This document shows, one piece after another, positions 53,922 to 62,319 of a DNA stretch of 64,000 nucleotides. The DNA is from Mycobacterium sp. E2733 (lineage in GTDB: Bacteria; Actinomycetota; Actinomycetes; Mycobacteriales; Mycobacteriaceae): positions 20,870 to 84,869 of the forward strand of contig NZ_LZJZ01000109.1 of NCBI RefSeq assembly GCF_001667585.1. Direction: 5' to 3'. The notes beneath the pieces are model-generated. The model saw only the letters and a program-made list of their open reading frames with translations. It was not told where the DNA came from and ran no database searches. Positions within the stretch are counted from its first letter, which is position 1; each line of letters starts with the position of its first letter. Position numbers and translations under genes: made by a program.

Positions 53922-55958
53922 CTACATCGGGGCGTTGGCGGGCTGGAACATCCCGGAGCCGTCCGCTTCCTCCTCGGCGCGGATCACGTGCACCACCGCG
54001 TTGATCAGCGCCAGGTGGGTGAACGCCTGCGGGAAGTTGCCCAAGTGCCGGCCGGTCCGTGGCTCGATCTCCTCGGCGTAAAGGTGCAGCGGGCTGGCGT
54101 AGGACAGCAGCCGCTCGCACAACCGTTTCGCGCGCGCCACCTCGCCGATCTCCACCAGCGCCGACACCAACCAGAACGAGCAGATCGTGAACGTGCCTTC
54201 CTCGCCGGCCAGCCCGTCGTCGGTTTCCTCCACGCGGTAGCGCAGCACCAAGCCTTCCTGGGTGAGTTCGTCGGCGATGGCCAGCACCGTGTTGCGCACC
54301 CTGGGGTCGTCCGGCGGCAGGAAGCGCGTCAGCACCACCAGCAGCAGCGAGGCGTCCAGCGCATCGGTGCCGTAGCGCTGGGTGAACACCCCGCGGGAAT
54401 CCACCCCGTGTTGCAGGATGTCGTCCTTGATCTCCTCAGCGATGGCGCGCCACTGCTGGGCATAGCTCTTCTCGCCCTGCCGCTCGGCCAGCTTCGCCCC
54501 GCGGTCGAGCGCCACCCAGCACATCACCTTCGACGAGGTGAAATGTTGCGGTTCGCCGCGGACCTCCCAGATGCCCCGGTCGGGTTCCCGCCAGTGCTTG
54601 ATGGCCTCTTCCACCTGCTTCTTGAGCACCGGCCACAAGCTCTCCGGGATCTGCTCACGGGACTTGCAGTGCAGGTAGAACGAATCGAGGATGGAGCCCC
54701 AGATGTCGTGCTGGACCTGGTCGTAGGCGCCGTTGCCGATGCGCACCGGCCGGGCGTGGTCATAACCGGACAGATGATGCAGCTCTTCTTCGACCAGGCT
54801 GCGTTCGCCGCCCACGCCGTACATCACCTGCAGCGGGTGACGCTCGTTGCTGTTGGCGCCGGAGACGTCGGCGATGAACGCGAAGAAGTCGTCGGCCTCG
54901 CGGTCCAGTCCCAGCGTGTAGAGGCCCCACAACGCGAACGTGGAGTCGCGCACCCAGGCGTAGCGGTAGTCCCAGTTGCGTTCGCCCTGCGGGGTTTCCG
55001 GCAGCGAGGTGGTGGCGGCCGCCAGCAGCGCCCCGGTGGGCGAGTACGTCAGCCCCTTCAGCGTCAGCGCGCTGCGCTGCAGGTAGGCGCGCCACGGATG
55101 GTCGGGGAAGTTGCCGATGTTGATCCATTGCCGCCAGCACTCGGTGGTCTGCCACATCTTGTCGGCGGCCTCGTCGTAGGTCTGCGGCGCCGGGTGCTTG
55201 GTCCAGCTCAGGGCGACGAACACGTCGTCGCCCTCCTTCATCCGGGTGCGCGCACGGGCTTCGCGGCCCTCCAGCCCGATCCGCAGGTTGGTGGTGAGCC
55301 GCAGCGTCGGGTGGGCGTCGGGCTGCTTGGCGGCCCGCGCGATCGCCTCGCCGTACGCGTTGGCCGAGTACTCCCAGGTGGAGCCGACGCGGTGATAGTC
55401 GAATGCGGGCTCGCAGCTCATCATCAGCTCGACGGTGCCGCTCACGCAGCGCACCGTGCGCAGCAGGATGTGCTCGGCGTCCCAGTCCATCGGTGTGCGG
55501 CGGTGGGTCCTCGACCGGCGCTCGATGTCGTGCCACGGCCCCATCACCAGCGCGTCGCGCACGATCAGCCACCCGGTGTGGGTCTGCCACGTGGTCTCCA
55601 TGATCAGACTGCCGGGCAGGTAACGCCGGGCCGACGGCACCGAAACGCCGTAGGGGCCCAGCCGGAAATGGCCCGCGCTGCGGTCCAGAATGGCGCCGAA
55701 GACGCTGGGGGAGTCCGGGCGCGGCACGCACATCCATTCGACGGACCCGGCCGGCGAGATCAGGCAGGTCGTCTCCCAGTCGGACAGGAACGCGTAGTCG
55801 GCGATCGGCGGGAACGGGTTACGCAGTGCCCCGCTCGAAGCCAGTGGCGCCGGTGAGCTGAAGTCGATGGGCGAAGGCAAGGCCGCCGTGGCCGCTTGAA
55901 ATGCCTCCTCGGGCATGGCGTCGGCGGGTTGGTCGTCGGGCTGCGCATGGAGGACCAT
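53922..55958 (-). CDS. treH: Trehalase, glycoside hydrolase family 15
   Basis: A 678-residue GH15 enzyme of the mycobacterial trehalase type, which hydrolyses trehalose to two glucoses. An N-terminal beta-sandwich begins with 'IADYAFLSDWETTCLISPAGSVEWMCVPR' (residues about 50-78). An alpha/alpha6 barrel carries 'ERNWDYRYAWVRDSTFALWGLY' (about 320-341) and 'EVRGEPQHFTSSKVMCWVALDRG' (about 480-502), which hold the acid/base Glu residues of GH15. The M. smegmatis relative is a phosphate- and Mg-dependent trehalase. The ATG at 55958 adds about 35 low-complexity residues, so a later start is possible. Matches Rv2402. It follows the monooxygenase gene by 66 bases. Confidence 0.9.
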   Translation of the reverse strand: MVLHAQPDDQPADAMPEEAFQAATAALPSPIDFSSPAPLASSGALRNPFPPIADYAFLSDWETTCLISPAGSVEWMCVPRPDSPSVFGAILDRSAGHFRLGPYGVSVPSARRYLPGSLIMETTWQTHTGWLIVRDALVMGPWHDIERRSRTHRRTPMDWDAEHILLRTVRCVSGTVELMMSCEPAFDYHRVGSTWEYSANAYGEAIARAAKQPDAHPTLRLTTNLRIGLEGREARARTRMKEGDDVFVALSWTKHPAPQTYDEAADKMWQTTECWRQWINIGNFPDHPWRAYLQRSALTLKGLTYSPTGALLAAATTSLPETPQGERNWDYRYAWVRDSTFALWGLYTLGLDREADDFFAFIADVSGANSNERHPLQVMYGVGGERSLVEEELHHLSGYDHARPVRIGNGAYDQVQHDIWGSILDSFYLHCKSREQIPESLWPVLKKQVEEAIKHWREPDRGIWEVRGEPQHFTSSKVMCWVALDRGAKLAERQGEKSYAQQWRAIAEEIKDDILQHGVDSRGVFTQRYGTDALDASLLLVVLTRFLPPDDPRVRNTVLAIADELTQEGLVLRYRVEETDDGLAGEEGTFTICSFWLVSALVEIGEVARAKRLCERLLSYASPLHLYAEEIEPRTGRHLGNFPQAFTHLALINAVVHVIRAEEEADGSGMFQPANAPM

Positions 55959-56024
55959 CCCGACATCATCATCTGTTGAGCGGCCCGACGTCCATTCTTT
56001 CGCCGACGTGACGCCACTTCGGGG

Positions 56025-57260
56025 TCACCCGCGGCGCCGGGCGAACCTCGGGGCGTGCTCCGGCAGCGGGCCGATCGCGACGAGGTAGCCGAGTAGTCGC
56101 CGCAGCGCCGGGGAGCGGCCCGCCAGCCGCACGCCCAGCGGCGCACGGTGCGCGTTTCCGCCCACCGCCGCGGCGATCACGTTGACATGGATCAACCGTT
56201 GCGCGGTCTGCAGCAGCACGGTGGGAAACCAGCGGCGCCCCTGAACCCGGGCCAGTCGCCGGGTGGGCACCCGTCCCGCGCGCAGCGCGGCGGCCAGGAT
56301 GCGGGCGGCAGCCACCGCGTCGGCGACCGCCAGGTTGATGCCGATCCCGCCGACGGGCGACATCGCGTGCGCGGAGTCGCCGATGAACAGGACGCCGTCG
56401 GCGTACCAGCGGCGAAGTCGATTCAGTTGTACGTCAAGCAGTTTCACGTCGTCGAACGACGTCAGGTTCTGCACGCGGTCACCGAGCCAGGGCACCATCC
56501 CGACCAGCGCCCGGTGCAGCGCTTCGATGCCCTCGGACCGCAGCCGGGCATCGGTTCCCTTCGGGATGATGTAGGCGATCTGGCAGTAATCGCCGCGATC
56601 GATCACGATGACGGCGTGTCCGGCCCGCAACACACCGGCCAGTCCCCGCGGATCGCCGGGGTGGCGGGGCAACCGGAACCACCACACGTCCATGGGCGCG
56701 CCGAAGCTGTGCGGTGCGAGGCCGACCGACGAACGCACCGTGGAAGAGCGACCGTCGCACGCCACCGTCAATTCCGCGCGCATCTCCTTGACCACACCGG
56801 TCTGGTCGCGATAGCTGACGCCGACGACGCGGCCCGCGTCCCGGATCACACCGATCACCTCGGTGCTGCGCAACAGCCGGAAGCTGGGCTCGGCCTCGGC
56901 GGCGGTGGCCACCAGCTCCAGGAAATCCCATTGCGGCACCAGCGCGATGTGCTTGTGGGCCCCCGGAAGGCGGGTCAGGTCCAGGCCGACCGGTGCGTTC
57001 TGTATCTCCATGTGGACGGTGTCGATGAGGCGATGCGGAATTTTCGCGAACTGTGCGCCCAACCCCAGCTCGTCGAGCAGCCGCAAGGTGCTCGCGTGCA
57101 CGGTGTCCCCGCGAAAGTCACGCAGGAAGTCGGCGTGCTTTTCCATCACCGTGACGTCTACGCCGGCGCGGGCCAGCAGTAGGCCCAGCACCATGCCCGC
57201 CGGGCCGCCGCCGGCGATCAGGCAGGCCGTCGCAGAGGGCGGGGAAGACGGGGCAGACAT
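56025..57260 (-). CDS. FAD-dependent aromatic-ring-type monooxygenase
   Basis: A 411-residue class A flavoprotein hydroxylase (PHBH/UbiH fold). Visible are the Rossmann GxGxxG 'LIAGGGPAGMVLGLLLARAG' (about residues 12-31), a DG motif 'VACDGRSSTVR' near 165, and the GD motif 'FIGDSAHAMSPVGGIGINLAVAD' (about 290-312). Such enzymes use NAD(P)H and O2 to hydroxylate substrates. The substrate is unknown. The ATG at 57260 is chosen because the Rossmann strand starts 11 residues in; a start at 57527 would add about 90 residues of improbable composition. Not remembered at this place in M. tuberculosis. Confidence 0.88.
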   Translation of the reverse strand: MSAPSSPPSATACLIAGGGPAGMVLGLLLARAGVDVTVMEKHADFLRDFRGDTVHASTLRLLDELGLGAQFAKIPHRLIDTVHMEIQNAPVGLDLTRLPGAHKHIALVPQWDFLELVATAAEAEPSFRLLRSTEVIGVIRDAGRVVGVSYRDQTGVVKEMRAELTVACDGRSSTVRSSVGLAPHSFGAPMDVWWFRLPRHPGDPRGLAGVLRAGHAVIVIDRGDYCQIAYIIPKGTDARLRSEGIEALHRALVGMVPWLGDRVQNLTSFDDVKLLDVQLNRLRRWYADGVLFIGDSAHAMSPVGGIGINLAVADAVAAARILAAALRAGRVPTRRLARVQGRRWFPTVLLQTAQRLIHVNVIAAAVGGNAHRAPLGVRLAGRSPALRRLLGYLVAIGPLPEHAPRFARRRG

Positions 57261-57314
57261 GCGGCGATCTTGGCACATTGGTTTTCCGCTGCAGGGCCGA
57301 ATAGGGTGAGCCCC

Positions 57315-57509
57315 GTGACCGCGTTCCTGAATTGGTGGGACGGCAACGAGCTGTGGCTTTCCGGGCTCGCTTTCGTCCTCCAGGCCATGGTGGTGATGCC
57401 GGTCGTGCTGGTGGTGGCAGCGGTCACGGCGGGACTGCTCGACGGCCTGCTCGGCAAGAGCATCGCCCTGATGCGGCGTGCCCGCCACGCCGGCGAGGCG
57501 CCCGGGTAG
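57315..57509 (+). CDS. Small membrane protein (Rv2401A-like)
   Basis: A 64-residue protein starting at GTG 57315 (MTAFLNWWDGNELWLSG...). One long hydrophobic segment spans about residues 17-45, followed by a short basic tail. A family counterpart (Rv2401A) occupies this position in M. tuberculosis. Divergent from the monooxygenase gene. Function unknown. Confidence 0.65.
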   Translation: MTAFLNWWDGNELWLSGLAFVLQAMVVMPVVLVVAAVTAGLLDGLLGKSIALMRRARHAGEAPG

Positions 57510-57514
57510 CGCGT

Positions 57515-57592
57515 ATGCCTCGGTCACACGTGACGTTCATTCTGGTCTCGCTCGTGGTGCTGGTGATCGTCGCATGGTGGCTAACGCACTGA
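57515..57592 (+). CDS. Candidate 25-residue single-helix membrane microprotein
   Basis: ATG at 57515, five bases after the preceding stop, encodes MPRSHVTFILVSLVVLVIVA plus WWLTH. The hydrophobic run of about 17 residues fits one transmembrane helix. There is no clear ribosome-binding site, so it could be coupled to the upstream small membrane gene. Support is limited to composition and spacing. Confidence 0.35.
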   Translation: MPRSHVTFILVSLVVLVIVAWWLTH

Positions 57593-57657
57593 GTGCGCGA
57601 CTTCACACAGCTCGCCCGCACGGCGACGCGAGCGGTGGCGGCCCTGCCGATTCCTGT

Positions 57658-57671
57658 TAGGCTTCCCGCCA
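57658..57671 (+). promoter_or_regulatory. -10 element placing transcription start at the leader ORF ATG
   Basis: TAGGCT (57658-57663) fits TANNNT and ends 7 bases before the ATG at 57671. The leader ORF would thus be leaderless, as in known mycobacterial cysteine-responsive leader ORFs. Confidence 0.55.
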
Positions 57672-57727
57672 TGCACGTGACATCCGGTGTCGTGGAACGC
57701 CATGTCTTCGTGCACTGTTGTCGCTGA
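57671..57727 (+). CDS. Cysteine-responsive leader peptide (uORF) of the sulfate-transport operon
   Basis: An 18-codon ORF, MHVTSGVVERHVFVHCCR, whose two adjacent Cys codons (TGT TGT, 57716-57721) come just before Arg and the stop. A -10 box 7 bases upstream implies leaderless translation. In M. smegmatis and M. tuberculosis, leaderless short ORFs with consecutive Cys codons precede sulfur-assimilation operons and attenuate them when cysteine is plentiful. Position, start and Cys pair here fit that class. The mechanism is discussed under the adjacent attenuator. Confidence 0.72.
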   Translation: MHVTSGVVERHVFVHCCR

Positions 57728-57840
57728 CCGCCAAACCCGTGTGCGGTCTGGTATGGGGTTCGTCAGGCCTCCAGTCGTTTAGGCGCCTTTCCGCAGCAAC
57801 CGGACCACTATCTCCTGAGTCCCCGTACTGGAAGGCCTGA
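57726..57840 (+). promoter_or_regulatory. Attenuator: hairpins between the Cys leader ORF and subI, one sequestering the subI Shine-Dalgarno
   Basis: TCAGGCCTCCAG (57763-57774) can pair with CTGGAAGGCCTGA (57828-57840) as a 12-bp stem with one bulged A. The right arm includes the subI ribosome-binding site GGAAGG (57830-57835) and ends at the base before the subI ATG. A second perfect 6-bp hairpin, GACCGC (57726-57731) with GCGGTC (57743-57748), overlaps the leader stop codon. A ribosome stalled on the Cys codons would cover this second stem and could change which fold forms. No U-tract is seen, so the control looks translational. Confidence 0.6.
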
Positions 57841-58872
57841 ATGCTCCACGACATCGCTTCGCGCTGGCGGCCGCTGACCACGCTCGCCCTCATCGTCGCA
57901 GTCATCTCGGGGTGTGGTGGCGGCGCCAGTGACGTCGTGGGCGGCAGCGGCCCGACCAACGCGCGCACCAGCATCACGCTGGTGGCCTATTCGGTCCCAG
58001 AACCGGGCTGGAGCAAGGTGATCCCCGCCTTCAACGCCGCCGAGGAGGGCAGGGGCGTGCGAGTGATCGCCTCCTACGGCGCCTCGGGTGATCAGTCGCG
58101 CGGAGTCGTCGACGGCAAGCCGGCCGACGTGGTGAACTTCTCGGTCGAACCGGACATCACCCGACTGGTCAAGGCCGGCAAGGTGTCCAAAGACTGGAAT
58201 ACCGACGCAACCAAGGGAATTCCGTTCGGGTCGGTGGTGACCCTGGTGGTGCGTAAAGGAAATCCAAAGAACATCAAGGACTGGGATGACCTGCTGCGGC
58301 CGGGAGTGGAGGTCATCACGCCCAGTCCGCTGAGCTCGGGATCGGCCAAGTGGAATCTGCTGGCACCGTACGCGGTCAAGAGCGAAGGCGGCGGCAACAC
58401 CCAAGCGGGCGTCGATTTCATCAGCAAGCTGGTGCATGAACACGTCAAATTGCGGCCCGCTTCGGGACGGGAGGCCACCGATGTTTTCGTTCAGGGCAGC
58501 GGGGATGTGTTGATCAGTTACGAGAACGAGGCGATCGCCACCGAGCGCGCAGGCAAACCGGTCGAGCACATCAACCCGCCGCAGACTTTCAAAATCGACA
58601 ATCCAGTGGCGGTGGTGACCACCAGCCCGCACCTGGACGCCGCCGTCGCCTTCAAGAACTTTCAGTACACGGCCACCGCGCAGAAGGTGTGGGGGCAGGC
58701 CGGCTTTCGGCCCGTCGATCCGGCCGTCGCCGCCGAATTCGGTGACCAGTTTCCGGTGCCGGCGAAACTGTGGACGATTGCCGACCTCGGCGGCTGGAGC
58801 GCCGTGGACCCGCAGCTGTTCGACAAGACCACTGGCAGCATCACCAAGATCTACACGCAGGCCACCGGATGA
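57841..58872 (+). CDS. subI: Sulfate-binding lipoprotein of the ABC transporter
   Basis: A 343-residue lipoprotein. The signal peptide ends in lipobox VISGC (Cys near residue 25). The rest is a type 2 periplasmic binding protein of the sulfate/thiosulfate family ('VAYSVPEPGWSKVIPAF', 'ASYGASGDQSRGVVDGKPADVVNFS', 'GSGDVLISYENEA'). It delivers sulfate to CysT/CysW. GGAAGG 5 bases upstream sets the ATG at 57841. The stop overlaps the cysT start (ATGA). Probably cysteine-regulated through the leader upstream. Confidence 0.94.
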   Translation: MLHDIASRWRPLTTLALIVAVISGCGGGASDVVGGSGPTNARTSITLVAYSVPEPGWSKVIPAFNAAEEGRGVRVIASYGASGDQSRGVVDGKPADVVNFSVEPDITRLVKAGKVSKDWNTDATKGIPFGSVVTLVVRKGNPKNIKDWDDLLRPGVEVITPSPLSSGSAKWNLLAPYAVKSEGGGNTQAGVDFISKLVHEHVKLRPASGREATDVFVQGSGDVLISYENEAIATERAGKPVEHINPPQTFKIDNPVAVVTTSPHLDAAVAFKNFQYTATAQKVWGQAGFRPVDPAVAAEFGDQFPVPAKLWTIADLGGWSAVDPQLFDKTTGSITKIYTQATG

Positions 58873-59762
58873 CGGCCGCAATCACGCCCGATCCCGGGGC
58901 AATCAGGCCCGAACTCAGTCCCCCGGCCGGTGCTGCCGGGCACCGCAGCGCGAATACGGCGCGTTCTCGGTGGTCGGGCACGACGTCACTGCGGGTGGGG
59001 GTGGCAACGCTGTGGCTTTCGGTGATCGTGCTGCTGCCGCTGGCCGCAATCGCGTGGCAGGCCGCGGGCGGTGGCCGGCGCGCGTTCTGGCTGGCGGTCA
59101 CGTCAAACGCCGCGTTGGAGTCGTTTCGCGTGACCTTGACCATTTCCGCCGGGGTCACCTTGGTCAACCTGGTGTTCGGCCTGGTCATCGCCTGGATGCT
59201 GGTACGAGACGACTTCGTCGGCAAGCGGCTTGTCGATGCCATCATCGACCTGCCGTTCGCGCTGCCCACCATCGTCGCCAGCCTGGTGATGCTGGCCCTC
59301 TACGGAAACAACAGCCCGGTCGGTCTGCATCTGCAGCACACGGCGTGGGGCGTGGCCGTGGCGCTGGCCTTCGTCACGCTGCCGTTCGTCGTGCGCGCCG
59401 TGCAGCCGGTGCTGCTGGAAATCGATCGGGAGACCGAGGAGGCCGCGGCGTCGTTGGGTGCCAGCGGCGCAAAGGTTTTCACCTCGGTCGTGCTGCCGTC
59501 CTTGACACCGTCCTTGCTGTCGGGCGCGGGCCTGGCTTTCTCGCGAGCGATCGGCGAGTTCGGATCGGTCGTCCTGATCGGTGGCGCGGTACCGGGCAAA
59601 ACCGAAGTGTCGTCGCAGTGGATACGGACGCTCATCGAGAACGACGACCGCACCGGTGCCGCCGCGATATCCATCGTCTTGCTGTCGATTTCGTTTGTGG
59701 TGCTGTTCATTCTGCGGATCGTGGGTGGACGCGCGGCCAAACGTGAGGAGTTGGCCGCGTGA
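58869..59762 (+). CDS. cysT: Sulfate ABC transporter permease CysT
   Basis: A 297-residue inner-membrane permease with about six helices after a 45-residue cytosolic tail. The EAA loop that contacts the ATPase is 'EEAAASLGASGAKVFTSVVLPSL' (about residues 191-213). The ATG at 58869 overlaps the subI stop. The stop overlaps the cysW GTG start (GTGA). Works with CysW, CysA and SubI to import sulfate. Confidence 0.94.
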   Translation: MTAAITPDPGAIRPELSPPAGAAGHRSANTARSRWSGTTSLRVGVATLWLSVIVLLPLAAIAWQAAGGGRRAFWLAVTSNAALESFRVTLTISAGVTLVNLVFGLVIAWMLVRDDFVGKRLVDAIIDLPFALPTIVASLVMLALYGNNSPVGLHLQHTAWGVAVALAFVTLPFVVRAVQPVLLEIDRETEEAAASLGASGAKVFTSVVLPSLTPSLLSGAGLAFSRAIGEFGSVVLIGGAVPGKTEVSSQWIRTLIENDDRTGAAAISIVLLSISFVVLFILRIVGGRAAKREELAA

Positions 59763-60571
59763 CCTCATCGCCCAGGATTCGATACCTGATCCGATTCGTC
59801 GGACTCACATACCTTTTCGTATTGCTCGTCGTTCCGGTTGCCCTGATCTTGTGGCGGACCTTCAGGCCCGGCTTCGGCCAGTTCTTTGACTGGGTGAGCA
59901 CTCCCGCCGCGATCTCGGCGCTGAACCTGACCTTGCTGGTCGTTGCCATCGTGGTGCCCCTGAACGTGGTTTTCGGCATCCCCACCGCTCTGGTGCTCGC
60001 CCGCAACCGGTTTCGCGGCAAGGGTGTGCTGCAGGCGGTCATCGATCTGCCTTTTGCGGTGTCCCCGGTCATCGTCGGCGTCGCGCTGATTTTGTTGTGG
60101 GGATCGGCCGGCACATTCGGTTTCGTGGAGAAGGACCTCGGGTTCAAGATCATCTTCGGCTTGCCCGGGATCGTCCTTGCCAGCATCTTCGTCACCCTGC
60201 CCTTCGTTGTGCGCGAGGTGGAACCGGTCCTGCACGAATTGGGGACTGACCAGGAGGAGGCGGCGGCGACCTTGGGATCGGGCTGGTGGCAGACTTTTTG
60301 GCGGATCACCCTGCCCTCGATCCGGTGGGGTCTGACCTACGGCATCGTGCTGACCATCGCCCGCACCCTCGGCGAATACGGTGCGGTCATCATCGTGTCG
60401 TCGAACCTGCCGGGAAAGTCCCAAACCATGACCTTGCTGGTCTCGGATCGGTATAACCGCGGCGCCGAGTACGGCGCCTACGCGCTGTCGACGTTGTTGA
60501 TGGGCGTCGCGGTGTTGGTACTGATCTTCCAAGTGGTTTTGGATATCCGCCGGGCGAGAGCGGCCAGATAG
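59759..60571 (+). CDS. cysW: Sulfate ABC transporter permease CysW
   Basis: A 270-residue permease with six helices and the EAA loop 'EEAAATLGSGWWQTFWRITLPSI' (about residues 165-187). It pairs with CysT in the membrane. Start GTG at 59759 overlaps the cysT stop. cysA follows after 20 bases. Confidence 0.94.
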   Translation: MTSSPRIRYLIRFVGLTYLFVLLVVPVALILWRTFRPGFGQFFDWVSTPAAISALNLTLLVVAIVVPLNVVFGIPTALVLARNRFRGKGVLQAVIDLPFAVSPVIVGVALILLWGSAGTFGFVEKDLGFKIIFGLPGIVLASIFVTLPFVVREVEPVLHELGTDQEEAAATLGSGWWQTFWRITLPSIRWGLTYGIVLTIARTLGEYGAVIIVSSNLPGKSQTMTLLVSDRYNRGAEYGAYALSTLLMGVAVLVLIFQVVLDIRRARAAR

Positions 60572-60591
60572 CCTGACATGGAGACGCGTAC

Positions 60592-61707
60592 ATGACAGAC
60601 AACGACAGCCGGCCCGTGGACCAAGCCATCGTCGTGCGCAATGCCTACAAGCGCTACGGCGACTTCGTGGCGCTGGACAACGTGGACTTCGCCGTGCCGT
60701 CCGGCTCGCTGACGGCACTGCTGGGGCCCAGCGGTTCCGGCAAGTCGACCCTGTTGCGGGCCATCGCCGGGCTCGATCAACCCGACAGCGGAACGGTCAC
60801 CATCAACGGACATGACGTCACGCGGGTGCCGCCGCAGCGGCGAGGCATCGGATTCGTATTCCAGCACTATGCCGCGTTCAAGCACTTGACCGTTCGCGAC
60901 AACGTCGCCTATGGGCTGAAGATCCGCAAGCGCCCCAAGGCGGAGGTCAAGGCCAAGGTCGACAATCTGCTCGAAGTGGTGGGGCTGAGCGGATTTCAGA
61001 ACCGTTATCCCAATCAGCTCTCCGGCGGCCAACGGCAGCGGATGGCGCTCGCGCGGGCGCTGGCGGTCGATCCGCAGGTGCTGCTGCTCGACGAGCCGTT
61101 CGGCGCGCTGGACGCCAAGGTGCGTGAGGACCTGCGCGCGTGGTTGCGCCGCCTGCATGACGAGGTGCACGTCACCACTGTCCTGGTCACCCACGACCAG
61201 GCGGAGGCGTTGGACGTTGCGGACCGCATCGCCGTGCTGAACCACGGTCGCATCGAACAGGTGGGCTCGCCGACCGAGGTCTATGACGCGCCGGCGAGCG
61301 CCTTCGTCATGTCGTTCCTCGGGGCGGTATCGACCCTGAATGGGAATCTGGTTCGCCCGCACGACATCCGGGTGGGTCGAAACCCCGAAATGGCCATCGC
61401 GGGCGGCGATGGCACCGCCGAGTCGGTCGGCGTGGTGCGCGCCACCGTCGACCGCGTGGTCGTGCTCGGTTTCGAGGTACGGGTGGAGTTGACCAGTGCC
61501 GCCACCGGTGGGGCATTCACGGCCCAGATCACCCGCGGCGACGCCGAGGCCCTGGCCCTACGCGAGGGTGACACCGTCTACGTGCGGGCCACCCGAATTC
61601 CATCCCTTCCCAGCGATTATGGGGTCCTTCGCGGCGGGGAAGGCAGCAGTGCCGACCAGGGTCGCACTCACGCTGAGGCCGGCTCGGCGGGGAACTTCCC
61701 CGGATGA
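60592..61707 (+). CDS. cysA: Sulfate ABC transporter ATPase CysA
   Basis: A 371-residue ABC ATPase. Walker A is GPSGSGKST (about residues 44-52), the signature is LSGGQRQRMALARALA (about 143-158), Walker B is VLLLDEPFGALD, and the switch His is in 'TVLVTHDQAEAL'. The C-terminal region (about 240-350) is a TOBE-type regulatory domain. It drives sulfate import. The last ~20 residues are polar and poorly conserved in style. Equivalent to Rv2397c. Confidence 0.95.
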   Translation: MTDNDSRPVDQAIVVRNAYKRYGDFVALDNVDFAVPSGSLTALLGPSGSGKSTLLRAIAGLDQPDSGTVTINGHDVTRVPPQRRGIGFVFQHYAAFKHLTVRDNVAYGLKIRKRPKAEVKAKVDNLLEVVGLSGFQNRYPNQLSGGQRQRMALARALAVDPQVLLLDEPFGALDAKVREDLRAWLRRLHDEVHVTTVLVTHDQAEALDVADRIAVLNHGRIEQVGSPTEVYDAPASAFVMSFLGAVSTLNGNLVRPHDIRVGRNPEMAIAGGDGTAESVGVVRATVDRVVVLGFEVRVELTSAATGGAFTAQITRGDAEALALREGDTVYVRATRIPSLPSDYGVLRGGEGSSADQGRTHAEAGSAGNFPG

Positions 61708-61792
61708 CGAACGTATAGCGCGCTTCGCCTGTTTGTCGTCGCCGCGCCACGAACTGCGTGCCTGGAGGCGCATCAGCACCAAATTCTCAGGA

Positions 61793-61821
61793 GTTCTTAC
61801 GGCGCCGGCAATGTTGGGTAG
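61793..61821 (+). promoter_or_regulatory. Putative SigF promoter ahead of the UsfY-like gene
   Basis: GTTCTT (61793-61798) and GGGTAG (61816-61821), 17 bases apart, resemble the mycobacterial SigF pattern of a GTTT-like -35 and GGGTAT -10. They lie 27 bases before the ATG at 61849. usfY genes are associated with SigF elsewhere, which supports the reading. Each hexamer has mismatches. Confidence 0.4.
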
Positions 61822-61848
61822 CTGCGGACTTGTGGCACCGTCACGTCC

Positions 61849-62205
61849 ATGCTGGTAGACACCTCCAACGACACCATCGACCATTATCGGACCAGCCGCC
61901 CGCGCGTGGGGCAAACGTTGAAGAGTCCGGCCAAAGAGCCTGGATTGCTCCTAATGGCGGTCGGCCTGGCGGCATACGGGATTTGCCTCGACAGCTTCGC
62001 CGACCGCCAAGTCGAGGCGGGTGCCGCCGCCGCCCTGATTTCATTGGTGGCGATGGCGGCGGGCGGGGCCTGGTTATGGAATGAAGCGAGGCGAGTCCGA
62101 AAACTTGAAAACGACTACAACGTCAAGACCATCGAGTCGGTCAAAGAGAGTGCTTCCGCCGCGAAGGTCGTAGACCTGAACCAACGGGGGCTCGCGAACC
62201 ACTAG
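61849..62205 (+). CDS. UsfY-like small membrane protein
   Basis: A 118-residue protein with two hydrophobic helices (about residues 32-48 and 57-76). The N-terminal 'DHYRTSRPRVGQTLKSP' fits the DHxRTxRPxxGxxL pattern of UsfY proteins, which sit near sigF in mycobacteria and have unknown function. Here the gene lies alone between cysA and cysH, where M. tuberculosis carries PE_PGRS41 and acid-responsive genes as I recall. A SigF-like promoter precedes it. Confidence 0.68.
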   Translation: MLVDTSNDTIDHYRTSRPRVGQTLKSPAKEPGLLLMAVGLAAYGICLDSFADRQVEAGAAAALISLVAMAAGGAWLWNEARRVRKLENDYNVKTIESVKESASAAKVVDLNQRGLANH

Positions 62206-62319
62206 CGCCCATCGCTCGTGACATCGAGGTTCATCGACGCCGGGCCGACTGGTGGCGACCCTTCGCCGTGCGGCTCAGGAACGGGGTGGGCCGCTGACGC
62301 TGACAGCACGAAACGGTTA

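Noticed and set aside
53821..53925. Tandem array as a CRISPR
   Set aside because: Units are contiguous with no spacers, and no cas genes are present.
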